Source: Stichopus chloronotus | Lineage: Eukaryota > Echinodermata > Holothuroidea > Aspidochirotida > Stichopodidae | Length of the DNA stretch: 64,000 nt | Direction of reading: 5' to 3' | NCBI GenBank assembly: GCA_021234535.1 | Contig: CM037841.1 | Coordinates: forward strand, 10,932,825-10,996,824 | Shown: in pieces, positions 12,301-27,300 of the stretch | Numbering within the stretch: position 1 is the first letter of the stretch | Layout of the letters: each line of letters begins with the position of its first letter | Translations under genes and position numbers: made by a program | Notes under the pieces: model-generated | Seen by the model: the letters and a program-made list of their open reading frames with translations, nothing else | Told to the model about the DNA's origin: nothing | The model's database searches: none

Positions 12301-15300
12301 CCGGAGATTGCTCCGAGTTTCGGCTCGTAAAATGACGCCTTTCCCTTAAAAGATGGCCACATCTCATCACTGCTCTCCTGTTTTGATGAACTGTCATGAA
12401 ACCTGTCGATGACGACGTCCTATTCCATCGACATGGACTGATTTTCGTTATATGCTGCCACTGGTCTGTGGAGGTGGGCATCCTGCTAGGCTGTTGAGCC
12501 TAGGTCCACACACACACTGGTACCTACCTGATGTTGAGATGCTGAACACGGTCCGTCCTGTGTAGCGATCGCGACAAATCTCCGAGATGTCCACGCCGTG
12601 TCTTCGATCCTTTGCTGGAGTCGCGAGCGAGCCAGGACACAGAAGACACCAGTTAGGGTAATTGAATAATAATTTTAAGAAGTGTATTCCCCCAATTTGT
12701 AGCAAGATTCTGTAATGTTTTTGTAACGTTGTACTGTGGCCCTAGCATAAGCTGTGGCTAGGCCTGTGTGTATCATTTCCCCGTGTATTGTTAGGATGTT
12801 ATTGTTGAGTTATGGAATTTACGAAGAATATTTTAGAGTAAAGAGCCTATATGATTGTGAACTGCGTGTGCTATGTTTGTTGAAGAATTTTGAAATATGT
12901 TCTGTTTATTATTTTGTTCTCACGAAGACGCGTTTGAATGGATTTAGCTGCTTTGGAACAAAGGACTGGGATACAAAGGGAGTCCATTGTTTTAGGCCAT
13001 GTGGGTCATGGAGGGCGCTGTGTTATTTGGGCAATGTCCACTGGTCAGTGATGAGTCATTTTGGGAATGAATGGAGGCTATTGTTTATTGGTTTCAAGTT
13101 TACAGCTGTGGCAGGGCTATGTGAGGATTTACTTTAGGGATTATTTTACAGTACTGTAGGTGGTTCACACAGTCATTTTAATAGAGTTGTATTGGATTCA
13201 GACACATCAGTTGTTATTGTGGTGATTAATGGTTGGCATCATGTAATTCAGTTGGCATGGGGTGAAAATTCCTTGTTTTGTGGGAAAGTAAGGTGGAAAT
13301 TCCTATAGAGTTGGCAGGAGTCCAGAACTCTGTAGGTGCAAAAGTCCTTACATGCAGGGGATTACTGAGTCATGTCATTATTTTATTGCTTTATCATTTT
13401 ATGTGTTTGACTGATACAATTATTTTAATTTGCTGTTGTTTGATGATGTTTTTGATACATTTTCACTGCTCTAGAGTCCTTATCTCTGAGTTAGTTCCCT
13501 TCATTTTGAGTAGACCATTGAAGTACCTTTTTCCATAATTTCTGCAATTGTGTGCTAACTCATTGTTATGCTGTAAGGTCTTTGGTTATGAGTCTTTTAC
13601 ATTACATTTTGTTAGTGTTGTGTATTGGTTACAGGTTTAGATGGAGCATGGGTTTATAGTGTTGCAGTCTATTTTTTTTGGTTATCCTTGGTATGTGGCC
13701 AAGTGGATTTGTTCAGTGGATGAACATAGTGTAAGACTGGGTTCACTACTTTTTTTGAGTCCCTCTATTCTGTACATTGTTGTTTCACAAAGTGTAATGT
13801 AGAACTCTTGGCAAAGAGTTGCTGTATGTCAATGTGATTTAAAGTGTCATGTACTGTATGCATCGAGTATCGAAAAGTGATTATGTTCCCCTTGAGTTTT
13901 TTTGTATGCAAGTATTATTTATTTAAAGGTTATTGACCCCATCGTTTATATTAATTAAAAGAGAACAGTTCAATTGCAAAGGTCTAAGCCAAACGATCAT
14001 ATTGTCATGTATCATGATAATTGTTGTACATTATGTAAATTTTATGTAGAGATAGAACTAGAAATACACATCAGTCGTTGTTCCAAGCAAGAACACTCTT
14101 GCAGCGTTATTTATCACTTATAGCGTCGGAACCAAGGGACCTCAAAATCCTGTCCAGGTGTCACATCAGCCCTGTCCCATTAATTCAAAATATGGGCTCC
14201 TCTTCATAATGATAATGCAAAGAGTAGCTTTACTTTACATCATTTGGTAATGAACATCAGAAACGAACTTCCCACCTACACACAACTGGTCAATTGATTT
14301 ACAGTGATTGAAAGTTTTAGTACAACCCACAGACATTGTCTTACTGAAGTAAGAAAATCCCAGAGAATGTTGCACTTGGTATAATCCACTAAATTTATTT
14401 ATATGGATTAGTATTTTATAGATACAGCACAAAAGGGGTTGCTTTATCTCAGTCCAAAAAGAAAAAAAAACTCTAAGAAATCTCATCTACATAGCAAACA
14501 GTAACTTTAATCATAAAAACTGAACACAAATGGATGGCTGTGATTTAATTACCTCACTCAGAAATGGATCCCAAGTAATTTGATCTGCCTCACCATCCCT
14601 GAAGTCGATGAGGATGTTGCGAGTCTCTCCGGTCAGGATGTTGACACCACTGAAGTCACCCGTAATGTTTCCAAATTGAGAGTCGACATCTCCAACAAAC
14701 TGCAAATTAACGGTTGAAAAAAAAAATTGACAGATAAGAGTCCGAGAAATCTAAAACCAATACATCAAAGTTCCACAGTAGAAGTGATGAACAAAAAAAA
14801 AAATGTTGAATTCATTCTTCTAACAGATGGGAAAGATAACTGAAATTTGTTCCATCCTCGGTGACCTCCAAGGTTGTAGCTACGGTGGACAACACCTGGC
14901 AGAGGAGCAGTAATTCCCACCTGACATTCAGGATCAGCTTACTGGGCCTTACTACTGGGCACAAAATTCACAAACTGTAGTAAATATGACATGATATGGT
15001 CCTGTTGTGAACTCCTGGACCTCACCAGAAGTGGCTGGTTCCCTTGCCTGGAGCCCGGCACTAAAAGTGGTCTAGCTACCACCCTGGTAGCATCTATTCT
15101 TATACTTAAAAGATACCACGAACAATCAACCATGATCGAACATAATATCAAAATGATTGTTCCTTTGGAAATTTGTTCACTGCCTTAAATAGACTCCTTG
15201 CATATGATGTCACAGTGACACTTCCCTTTCTTGAGGGAGTTCCAGGAAAAGCATAAAGATTCCCAAAATCCCAGCCCTGGGAACATCTCTTGGATCCATA

Positions 15301-18300
15301 TTGCGGTATGTTAATTGAGTCTGTAGCTCTGTGCACTCTCCACCAGAGCCATGCTGTATATATATATATGAATGTGCAAGTCTGCATGTGCGACGTCTCT
15401 CTAATTCGATCTACACACGACCATGGATAGCAATATGTACTGCTGGTTTGCTTGCCTCAAGGAGTGCACCCTCGTTTTGTGTTATGTGACGTCAATGCGA
15501 GGGGTTTATTAGACCTTAAGATGAAACTATTTTGCAGTGACCCTTGGAAGCATGAGCCTGGTGTCAAACTCACCCCATCAATGTCAGTAAATTGGGTAAT
15601 ATTCAAGAGGTTGTCCAGCTTGAAAGCGGTGTATATTCCTGAATTATTTTCACAGGCACTGACAATGAAGAAGAAAATAAGAACGATATAATAAAACTAA
15701 AGCCAGATATCCATCTGCCATATGACCCTTGTTGTTGATGTTTCAAATACGTTAATTTGTCGGAACAAGCTATGTGACGTATGAAGCATTCTTTTCCATG
15801 AAGACAATGATGGCCGTAAAGATGAGAAACTCAGAAACTCATGGAATTAAATTCAGTAAAAGGTCTTATTGTTTCGTTGCATAAATAATGATGATGCAGT
15901 TGTAATGTTCGTTGAAGCAGAGACGTCATGCTGATAAGGAACCGACTTTGCTGAGATGTATTCATCTTTCTTTATCAATCTTTATAGAATCCTTTTTAAA
16001 TTGACCATTATAACATATCTTTCACAAAGGCAATATGGTAGGCTGTACCAGCAAATTATAAACCATTTACTACAAGTGAACGAATAATGATAAGGGCCTA
16101 CCGGACTAAAGAGTTTTGACTATATGATGCACTAACTGTCCTATCACATCAACAAAGTCATTGTGCAAAAATTGTAAAGGTTCTGATACAAATAAAAAAT
16201 TTTTGACTGAGCGACAGCTGAAACAGCTCAAGAACATTTTATCTCTTTCAAAACCAACATTCAAAACTTTGTTTGTCCCTTCATCAGAAAGACACTGCCT
16301 CAAAACTTAGAAAGAAATGGTCCACATATGAAGGGAACTACAAGTTTTCTTTTAAAGTTTCTGTCAGTGCTTGAAGAATATGCTGATATCTCTTCATACT
16401 TAAACTGAGATAAGAATTTTCTTATTCTATCAGAACTACTTCACACTTTAACAATTCATCTTCCTGTAATATTTCTTCCAACATTTTACTGCCAACAAAT
16501 ATTTTATCAGTCCACTTTCCACTAAAGGAGAGATAAGTTTTCAAGGTTTTAAAATACCTTACTTTCATGATCAGCATTTCTTCAGCTTTAAACATTAGTT
16601 TTATCAAAGACGTGCAGGTCAATGTTAAAGGAAGATTAATGTTTTCTGTTTTTCTTATTTATCACTTACTTGAGCATTCCTGTGACGGTGAGGTTAATGG
16701 AAGAGTCCTGGAAAATAGTCTCGCCAAGAAAATATCCTTCAACGATGGTATCTGGCTGATCAATTGTCTGAAAACGTAAAAGTTATTTCCTGTCTGATTA
16801 TTTAAGTCTTTCCACTCCAATTGTTGATTCTTTTGCATTGCCTGACTGATGTTGAAAAAAAAAAATTACTCACATTTCCTGGCAATTTGTTTCTGTTTCA
16901 ATTGTGTAGAAAATGAGGAGAAATAAAACATTGTTTGTAATCGTATCCCAAAAGCAATAAACTTGAACGGAGAATTATAAATCTTTTATCTAAACAAATT
17001 CAAGAGTTCTCTTGCCTGTTATTAACTTTTAAGATTGTTCCACTATTATAGATGCACATATTCATTGCTTCAAACCAATAGTTACATCCAGAAATATCCA
17101 TATATGTAAATCACCATACATAAATACTGAAAAAATTATTTTTGATATTCAGACTCAATCGTAAAATCAAGGCCTTACAGAGTTTAAGAGATATGTTTAA
17201 TAGAACAGGGTCCCTAAAACATACATTCTTATTACAAAGTTGAGCCTGAGGCTTTGAAGAAAGAACCGAGAGTTAATCAATTTCCTGTGCAGTTTCTTTT
17301 AAAGCCAGATATTCATATTCCACTGACTAAAATAACAAAGCAGCATCTCAAATGTTAAACTTCTAAACCAGATATCTCTTGTATATGAGGAAATGTCACC
17401 TATCAGTTTGAATTTTATTAAGATGGTGATAAAAAATATATTGAATAGTTGCTTCAATGATGTAAAAAGAAAAGACTGAGAAAAAGCAATATTCAAGAAA
17501 CCAAAAGTCATACACAAGAAGCATTATTCCAAGAATTAATATATTGGAAGTAATTGTCGTAATGCCATGACTAGCAAACAGTGTGAATTGTAAAAGTGAC
17601 CTAGAAACAGCAGTTTGGTATCAATAAGTATAAAGTACTGACTATCGGACTGGATTAACCTAAACAACACAGAGCAGGACAACAAAACAGTCCATTTTTA
17701 CCTCGGTGAATAGTTCGAGGGAAATGAGATTGTCACAGACAAGTCTGTCTACTGGTCCACCAATGAGGAAGGTGAATGAGGATATCAGCAAAAATGGAGG
17801 AACCAAGATGGCGGATATAACAGCGGCTCTGAGAAAAGACGAAAAAGGAAGACACATGAATCTATTTGTCAAAGATACTACAGACGCTAATGACTAGCAA
17901 ATTCTGTTCGAAGGGTTTATCAACCCTAATTCCTATGGTTAATTGCAAAGAACTTTTAATTTCAGGAGTCGACTTCTAGGTTCTGGAGGGATGAACTCAC
18001 TGCTAGCTTTTGGAAGGAGTTCACAGTGTGCACACAGAAATGTCAACAGTTTGGAACCTCTTTGAATTGTGGTCAAATTTTAATGCACTGCAAAGTGACA
18101 CAACATCATGCTATGTGTCATGTCATAGAGAGCAACCTTAACTTACTCAGCTTCATCAAAAGAAATAAGCAAAATCATAAAGACATAATTTCATCAGAGT
18201 ACTGTTGCAACACTAAGCATTTTTGGTCCCAGCTTACTACAATAGAAAAAGTGCATACTGGTTGTGAGTAGTACTTTCACCATATTCCTCACATACAAGC

Positions 18301-21300
18301 ATATTGTTGCGACTAAAACTTTCACCACCATTCTTTGAAACCATCACCATCTTGAAACATATACCAAAGCTAAAGTTGGATCTTTTTGAAAGACATACTG
18401 TACAAAACACTTAATTGAACAATTTGTTTGCAAGTCTTAAGTGCTAATATAAATACTGACAGTTTCCCCATAATGAATATCAGAATATTGCAAATGAGAG
18501 CACCGTATACCTGTTAACACTCATGAACACACACGTACTTGGAGTCTCCAAGGGTGATTAATTCTTGTAGTGTGGACACTGGCATACTTGCACTTCAAGT
18601 CCATATGTGTTCTTAATAATAATCCCCTTTCTGGGGGTTCTCAAGCCCTTTGCTTTCTAAGAAAAGTGATTCTAAAGTGATTCTAAAGCTAAATATTGGC
18701 TGGCAGTCTCAATGTAAAACAGTTGATTGGACCTGAAGTCTCAATGCTGTGCTGCATAATCCTACAAAAGTTCTTATTATAAAACTCACGTTCTCATTTT
18801 GAGACTGCATTCTTTGATGGGAAGAAGAAGATCGCTGTACGATAAACGGGATGAAAGTGATGTGATATTCAACACACTTTGATCACTGTTGCTGTGACAT
18901 TGATACAAGTGCAACATGTTGTGTTGTAGAGGAGGAGAACTGTGCAGGGAACCAAGAAGGTAATATGGTAACCACACATATTCAGTGGGGTGAGATTTTG
19001 AAAAAAAAAATATTAACTGTCGTGGCAGACGAGGGAAGGAGATGGGGTAAAAAATTTTCCTAATCATAAACTGAATTCTCCCAAAGAAACTGACTCATGC
19101 AAGTTATAACCATTAGGCAACTTGCTCAATGATACAATATTTATTTTGTTTTTCACTTTGACCTCCATTTGATCTGCAGTACAAAATTTACCTGTACAAA
19201 ATTTAACTGCAGTGTTTCAAATACAGTAAAAATTTGAGATGACTGATTTCTGCAGCTTTAAATACTCCACCCCTGACAGTTACAAAAGATTAATACATCC
19301 TTCCACCCCTTAACATGTCTATGAAATATAAATCATCTCTAAATTTTATTATCCAGTTGGTGGCATGAAACTAACATCACATGATGGTGCAATCATCATT
19401 CTACCTGGATTCCATTGCTACTATAGAGCTTATCTGTGCTGATGTGTACTGTCATCATGTGTCTTTGTGCAGAATGCCAACCAGTCTTTGTTGATTAAGG
19501 TCTCCTACATGCAACACACATGTACAGTATAGCAGGGAACATCAAAATTCAACTTGCTTTATGTTGCAACAATTTTAAAAGATTTTAGTTTTCAAATGGT
19601 TTTAGAATCATTTAACAAAGCAAAGGGATAGCTCCAAAAGATTACACAATCAAATTATTACTTAAAGCAGTATCATTCTCAATTGGATATAATGCCAGCT
19701 AGCTACTGCAAGCACTTTATTAAGGTAGTATCGTTCTGACATATTGCCAGCTGGCTACTTCAAGCACTTCATTAAGGTAGTATCATTCTGACATATTGCC
19801 AGTTAGCTACTTCAAGCACTTCATTAAGGAAGTATCGTTCTGACATAATGGCAGCTGGCTACTGCAAGCACTTCATTAAGGTAGTATCATTCTGACATAA
19901 TGCCAGCTAGCTACTTCACGCACTTCATTAAGGTAGTATCATTCTGACATAATGCCAGCTACAGCTACTTCAAGTACTTCATTAAGGTAATATCATTCTG
20001 ACATATTGCCAGCTAGCTACTGCAAGCACTTCATTAAGGTAGTATCATTCTGACATATTGCCAGCTACAGCTACTTCAAGTACTTCATTAAGGTAATATC
20101 ATTCTGACATATTGCCAGCTGGCTACTGCAAGCACTTCATTAAGGTAGTATCATTCTGACATATTGCCAGCTAGCTACTGCAAGCACTTCATTAAAGAAG
20201 TATCGTTCTGACATAATGCCAGCTATAGCTACTTCAAGCACTTCATTAAGGTAGCATCATTCTGACATATTGCCAGCTAGTTACTTCAAGCACTTCATTT
20301 AGGTAGTATCATTTTGACATATTGCCAGCTGGCTACTTCAAGCACTTCATTAAGGTAGTATCATTCTGACATATTGCCAGCTGGCTACTTCAAGCACTTC
20401 ATTAAGGTAGTATCATTTTGACATATTGCCAGCTAGCTACTTCAAGCACTTCATTAAGGTAGTATCATTCTGACATATTGCCAGCTAGTTACTTCAAGCA
20501 CTTCATTAAGGTAGAATCATTTTGACGTATTGCCAGCTAGCTACTTCAAGCACTTCATTAAGGTAGTATCATTCTGACATATTGCCAGCTAGTTACTTCA
20601 AGCACTTCATTAAGGTAGTATCATTCTGACATAATGCCAGCTTGCTACTGCAAGCACTTCAGTAACGTAATATCATTCTCAAAGTGATATCACTGAGGCA
20701 GTAACAATCTGAAACTGACATAATGTCAGCTAATTACTTGCATGTACTTATGCCAAATATCTCATGGAAAGTTCATAAATACAGAGACGTGCGTAAACTG
20801 ACATCAAGAATCAGGTGTCAAATGGAATTGTTTCCTCTCCAGGGTTGTTAAATAAATTCTCACCTATAGCATAAATACAGACTTTGCTCTTAGACAGAAT
20901 TATCTACGTACACATCCGGGTTACAAGACAACAACATAGGTTACTCTATCGACTGGGATATTATTAGAGAATCCAATACCGACAGATGTATACATAGAAG
21001 AAAATCCACATGTGATCCATGTAACATAAACAGATAAGTAGTAAAAGTTACAAAGGTGACAATAGTAAGAGCAGTGTAAAACAGTGTGTATTTTTCACAC
21101 ACTCCTGTGTCCTTATTTAGCAGTAACAATACTAAGATCATCATGAAGAGAAACATTAACTGATAAACAACAGACCAGAAATGCGTTGTCCACATCCATA
21201 ATCACAAATACTGCATACTTGGAAGTCGAAAGGACAAACAATTCTTACCGTATGGATGTTCGTGCACTCACACCTCAATTACAATCTCTCACCTACCCCA

Positions 21301-24300
21301 CACACTGAGAGGGGAAAATAACATACCAAGGTCTTTATTCAGGCCATGGGAATGAGTTGACAGTTTTACTACCCACTGGCTCTCAGCTTTTAATCTCTGA
21401 GTGACAGAAGAGTAAGAACAGCTGAGTAAAATACTTTTTCAAGTGAGATAAGTAATGATTTGGTTCACTGTGCACTGAGGGGTTTTGAAGCTTAAGATTC
21501 GCGCATGACAATGAGGTTATACTTAAATACACACATACTGAATTTTGTCACACATACAGTGTACGTTGATGAACCTTTGGAACCAGGTCGCAATTTCGGA
21601 ACTGGGTCACGACATTGTCGGTCGGGTACTTGGAAACCCGTTGCAGACAAGACGTATACATAAGATGAATACACAGTTTGTCAGGGTAGGAACTGACAGA
21701 ACAGTTCACAAGGGCTACACTGGTGCCTGATCAATTATGACTTTGCTGGGACTATTGTTAATATGGGTGTGTTTCTATAATATGGAAAGCAATTTTCATC
21801 GAAGAGAGACAAATTTTACCAATAGGCTTCCCACACTTTCTTGAATGTCATTTTTTCATAATTTTCCCATGACTTTCCCAGGACCAAATAAATAATTTCC
21901 ATGACCTTCCTCCTTTTTTTTCTTTTACATACAATTTTCAATTACAACAGCCAAAGCTATATGAGGTGAAGAAAATAACAAATGTTGATCGTAAGACAGA
22001 GAAGACATTTTGATATCATAGGTGAGAAAGGAACCATGATAAAATTTCCAGGACTTTCCCAGGACTACGATTTCTCTGAATTTCCAGGTCTTGAAAAAGT
22101 TTTGGGGTCCCTGTGATTTGAAAGTTCAAACACACGTAAATGACAAGAGATGCAGAAAACTGCCGCTTAAGCAAAACATTCACACAAGATGAATACTACA
22201 CAGGAAGCAGTTATGACTATGGCAACACTCCAATGGCCAAACATTAACCTGTTTATTTTACTGCAAAAATTTATTCCCATTTGCTCTCTACACTGCACTT
22301 CAACCATTCAATTCCTGATGTTGGTCCTGTGCTAAATCACAGTAGTAGAATTTAAATGTAACTGTGTACCTTGGCAACAACCAACTTCCTTAACGCCTTA
22401 GTTGAACTTTTCAAACTCTATTTCCACTTAGTTCTTTTTTTTTGTAGCTTTTTCTCAAGACTTCCCTTCCCCTTTTGTAGGAACACAAACAACTGAGAAC
22501 AGCCGCTTGGCAAAACTCATATCAGCTGAAACAAAAATAACAGCCAATTAAGACAGAAACTCAAAGGCCAACTTAAGAAAAACAAAGTAAAAAATAAACA
22601 GGATACAATAACTAGGACACACCAATGAAGTTCAAATATCACACTGGTCACTATCAAACATTCTTCCGCTCTCTTGTATGTATTTTACTAAAAGTTTTTT
22701 TCCTTATTAGAATACACTGGAGACATGAATCCTAAATTAAAAGACTCCACATGCTATCACTGACTGCTCATGTTCTTGTTCAACCTCTGCAATTCCTCTG
22801 AACGAACACACCATGGAAAGGCCACCTGATAATCTAGCGTGAGGAATACCTTCTCAAATTCAGACTACTGTTTACCAAATTTTATGCATTTGCTTCATTC
22901 GCTTATTTTCACCTTGATATGACAAACTATTATCGAATACTTGTTGAATTTTTGATATGACTGGTGCCTCGAATTGATCCGACATTTCCACATGCAGTTC
23001 ATGCTTGAAAGCACTGTGAAAAGTTTCTCCTTTCTGTAACAACATTTTCCATATTGTCATGGCAGTCATATGGCAGGTAGTTTCACTCAGTGTGTGGATG
23101 TGTGTTTTCTACAAAGACAAGTGTATCACGTACAATATGCCTTTTTTTTGTACATTGCATTGCGACAACTTTGGGAGTTGCTGTAAGAGCAAATGAGGGA
23201 TACTTTTGCATGCACATGCATGGATTCTTGACACAGAGTTACATTGTTCCTGTCATTGGTAACAGCTCTACCGACACATCTGAGTACACTCCAATTTTGT
23301 TACTAAGAATGGACCCATGGTTAACCTATGTAGAGTACATAGAAACAGGGTTATTACCAGTACTATTTGAGTGCCCACTAATTCTTTGAACTAGCAAATG
23401 TGCCTCAACCTACCCCCTATGGAAAGTACCTCATTTTTCAGTCATTATTTATCTTTATTTCATTTTCCACCCTTTTTTATATCTTCTTTTTATTCATCCA
23501 TATGGGGGTTTTTTTTCCAGTAGAGTAGGTTACTGCATGTGCATCAGTGCAATGAAAACATCTCCAGTAGAATTACACATTTACTTTAGTTGTGTCTGTG
23601 TGATTTCAGTGCATTTTGCATTTTGACGATAGCGATCCTACAAATCAATTATTCATGTTATGATTTTCCAGCTTAATATAAGGTCAAATGGCATGTTGTG
23701 TGTCGTAAGTTGTGACAGTTTATTAGTGCTCTTTCCCTGAAGCTGATTATTTTAGTGCTGGGGAGCAAGAGCTGGTGTTGGTGTTTCGAAATCCCTGCAT
23801 AAGGACGTGCCTGAAATCAGATCATGATTAAAGAGAGAGCATTTAGAGTCACAGAAGCACGTATACAGGGGAACAAATCCTCTTACAATTATACAAGGTA
23901 TTTCAACATATCACAAAACACGCAAAGAGAGAGGATTGCTATTTTTTTATGAAAAGTGCAGGGTTTATGCCTTGCTGCAGGTTGCCTTTTACAGTCCAAA
24001 ACATAAAAATTGCAAACCATCCTTCACATATATCTCACTGAGATGGTTTCTTAATTGTAAGCTCAATTGTTGTTCTTCCTCCATATCTTACAGTCTGACA
24101 ACAACCGAAATCTTTACTTCCAGTTAAAAACTACGTAACCAATGTTCTCTTTTGATACAGATGAGTAAATATCAATTTTCTTGACTTACATCATTATCAC
24201 ACAACCACCACAGCTCTCAATGCCAGATCTACTGGCCGGTGGCTTCTTTCTCAGGCAGTGGCCGATTACGGCAATGGCAACACCGATGACAAAAAGAAAC

Positions 24301-27300
24301 ACCAAAAACAGCATGAAACCAAAGACCAGGCTCATCGCCAGTTTCCTGTGAAGAATAAGAACAAATGAGAAAAAAACTCTGAATAAAGAGAGCGAATGCT
24401 GATGGTGGATGTAGATTAATTTTTACAATCAAGAGCAAGTGGCTGCTCTGATGGAGGTAAGTACAATCAAGAGGCTGCTCTGAAATAGGTAAGGTATAAT
24501 TTGCTACATATGTGATACGTTAACAGCCTGCTTGTCATAAGTCTTTACAATCAATGGATGTACACATCTGAGAAAGATATATTCATTCATAGCAGATCAC
24601 AAAAGCACTTTGCAGATGACTTGATTTATAGAAAGTGTGTGATATTACCACTTTCAGACGCCACTCTCTAGCCGAGTTGTTGCGTTAAAGGCAGGCAATT
24701 ACTTGCAGCAAATATTCTGCATAATTTTTTAGTCAAATCTCCATCTAAATCATCTATCCCTACACTGAGCTATAATGAAGCATAAGAGTCAATTTATCAA
24801 CGTAAAATGAAAAAAAAGACAAATACACACAAAACTTACAAAAAAGGCTTAGTAACGGTCAAAGTACCTTTAGGGGTATCTGTGGCTTACATTGGTTGGT
24901 GAATGTATGTACACAAAAGTATATTTTCACACAAAGAACCATCCTTGTTTTATTTCTGTTACAAAGATAATCTTACACATGACTTGCTTTTAAACATTAA
25001 GGGTGAGATAAAACCAATTACAAGTGTTTTCTCTTTCTGTAGTCTACTCTTAACCTCAGACAACACAATTAGTCTCCAAAGCGTTAACCCATAGCATAAG
25101 CAGATGGTAGCATTCACAAAATTACACCAGATCAACACATATGCATTCACAAACTATACAAATACCAGATGAATACAGAATATCTTTTTACAAGACAAAA
25201 CAATTTTTTCTCTTCCCTCTACATTAGCTTACCTGTATCCATCAATATCAACAGCTTGAGATAAGATAGGATCTAATGTAGCTTTCAGGTCAGTAGCAGC
25301 AGTATTCAGCTGAAGAAAAAGAAAAAAATTCAACATTCAAAACTGGTTCTATTAATTCATAACTTCACAAATTTAGTACTTTTATTTCTTGACCAATTGT
25401 GCAATATCTTTTCTTTATAAATATGATTGAATATGTCTCAAAACATGATTCTAAAATTATCCCTCCCCTCCCACACAAAAAGAAAACATATGCATACATC
25501 ATTTATTTGTCTTGATAAACGACATCTAGGAGAGCCATTTGAATTCATGTGGCTTTTGTTTAACCAGCTGGAGGAAACTCATGCTCACATATCTGATTCT
25601 CCCGTCATATTATCTCTTGACTTAGCACCAGACGATTACAAACAAAGGCACTTTCCATGTGCAATTAGATTCCATGCAATATTTTACCGTTAATGCAGGT
25701 AAATATTATTCATACAAATGCGATGAATTGTTTCTGTCAGACCATCTCTGAACTTCTGAATAGCTACAAATCAATCCAACTCAAATTAAAACAAATATAT
25801 CTTCTATTACTGTTTTACAAGTCATTGATGGACAGATACAGAATACATGGCACTATACTCATATCACTATAATGCTATGATGACTTAGCAGTATCTTGTA
25901 TTTCTTTTGAAAAAAGATTTGCTGTGAAGACATCCCTCAAAGAGGGGAAGGAAATTTGTATGAAAAAAGAAGGGGAGGGGTGGGGGTGAGCAAGGAAAGT
26001 GGAGAGAAGACAGAAGGGAAGAAGATGGACATATAGTATACTTACAGAAGATAGCTGTGATGTGCTGGCATTAATAGTAGAATATATTGTATCTTCTAGA
26101 CCCTCAAGTGTCGTTATTAAATCTGTTGAAAAACCCCAACAGGAATGACAACAATATTTTAAAGTATAACCAATACTTCTAACCTCTGAGAGAAGTACCC
26201 AAAAAAATTAGGCACTTATGTTTGTTTACATGATGCATGCTATGCTTGAAGAGGATATTAAAAAACTAAAATGAAAAGAGAGTCAAGGTTATAAAAAATG
26301 CTTGGTATATAAAAGAGATACAAAAACTAAAACATTGTGGTAACATCTGCATTGATTTTCATGTTGCATGACTGAGGTACAGGTACTAGCAGTATTGGAA
26401 GTTTATGTACATTTATTTCATTATCTCAGTGAACTTAAACAAGAAGTTGTGATGTCATTGTTGCACACATGCAGATGTTTTCTTTTTCTTCTAACCAGAG
26501 AAGTTTCTTATTTGTTTACAGGCAAATCTTTCAATACACCAAAAGAATGAAATGAAGTGCCCCTGACACGTACATGCTTGTCATCAGTCATTTCCATATC
26601 TACACCATTGAAAAGTCATCTTTTGTGTAGGTTCAAATGTGACATTACAAGTGTTTGCATGAAGTCCTTTTTGTGGAGAATAAGATAAATTTACGGATTA
26701 AAATCTCCAAAACTGTATTTGATTGCAACCTCTAAAAGAAAGCTTGGATTTTGGCCATATCACATACACGTAAAATCTAATTGGCTGTTTTTCCCCCTTT
26801 TATTTCCACTTCATTACCATTATTTGGTGAATTTCAAATCAGGTTCATCTTGCGAGAGCTATAAATAGTATTTGATCTGTAAGTCAGACACAAATTTGAC
26901 TTCTATGCGTAAGGACCTTCTAAAGCATAACAGCAAAATACCAAATATATCTTATGATAAACCAGTATTTAAAATCATTAACTACCAGATATTTGTCTTC
27001 ACTTGCAACTTTTATTTGTCAAAAGTATTGTTCCAAAATATTTACCATGTCAACTTTTAACTGTTCAGAAATTTTCAAAAGGCCTGTCTCCTTCAAAAAT
27101 GTTGCACTCCATCTTTAAAACATTGTTTTGTGACTATAGAAGATTCTTTAGACAACTGAACATTTCAAGTATGCCATCCCATGGCAAATAAGGTAACTTG
27201 ATACAAAGTGCCATAAGATCTTGGATTCAACGTATTTGGTAAATAACACAGAAACATTTCAAATTTTTAAAAAGCTACTTCGATTGATAATATGCACAAC

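Larger units (their letters stand above)
17829..24189. other. Intron 12 of prominin
   Basis: A 6.4-kb intron. It contains the 52-bp minisatellite array (19662-20690) and a possible MITE (21817-22113). The rest is AT-rich without supported genes. Confidence 0.7.

Noticed and set aside
12754..13137. 127-residue plus-strand open frame in the LTR-like region
   Set aside because: No recognisable domain and no gag, protease or RT motif; its length is compatible with chance in GT-rich DNA.
19662..20690. CRISPR-like regular repeat
   Set aside because: The repeats are contiguous with no spacers, and the DNA is an animal intron.
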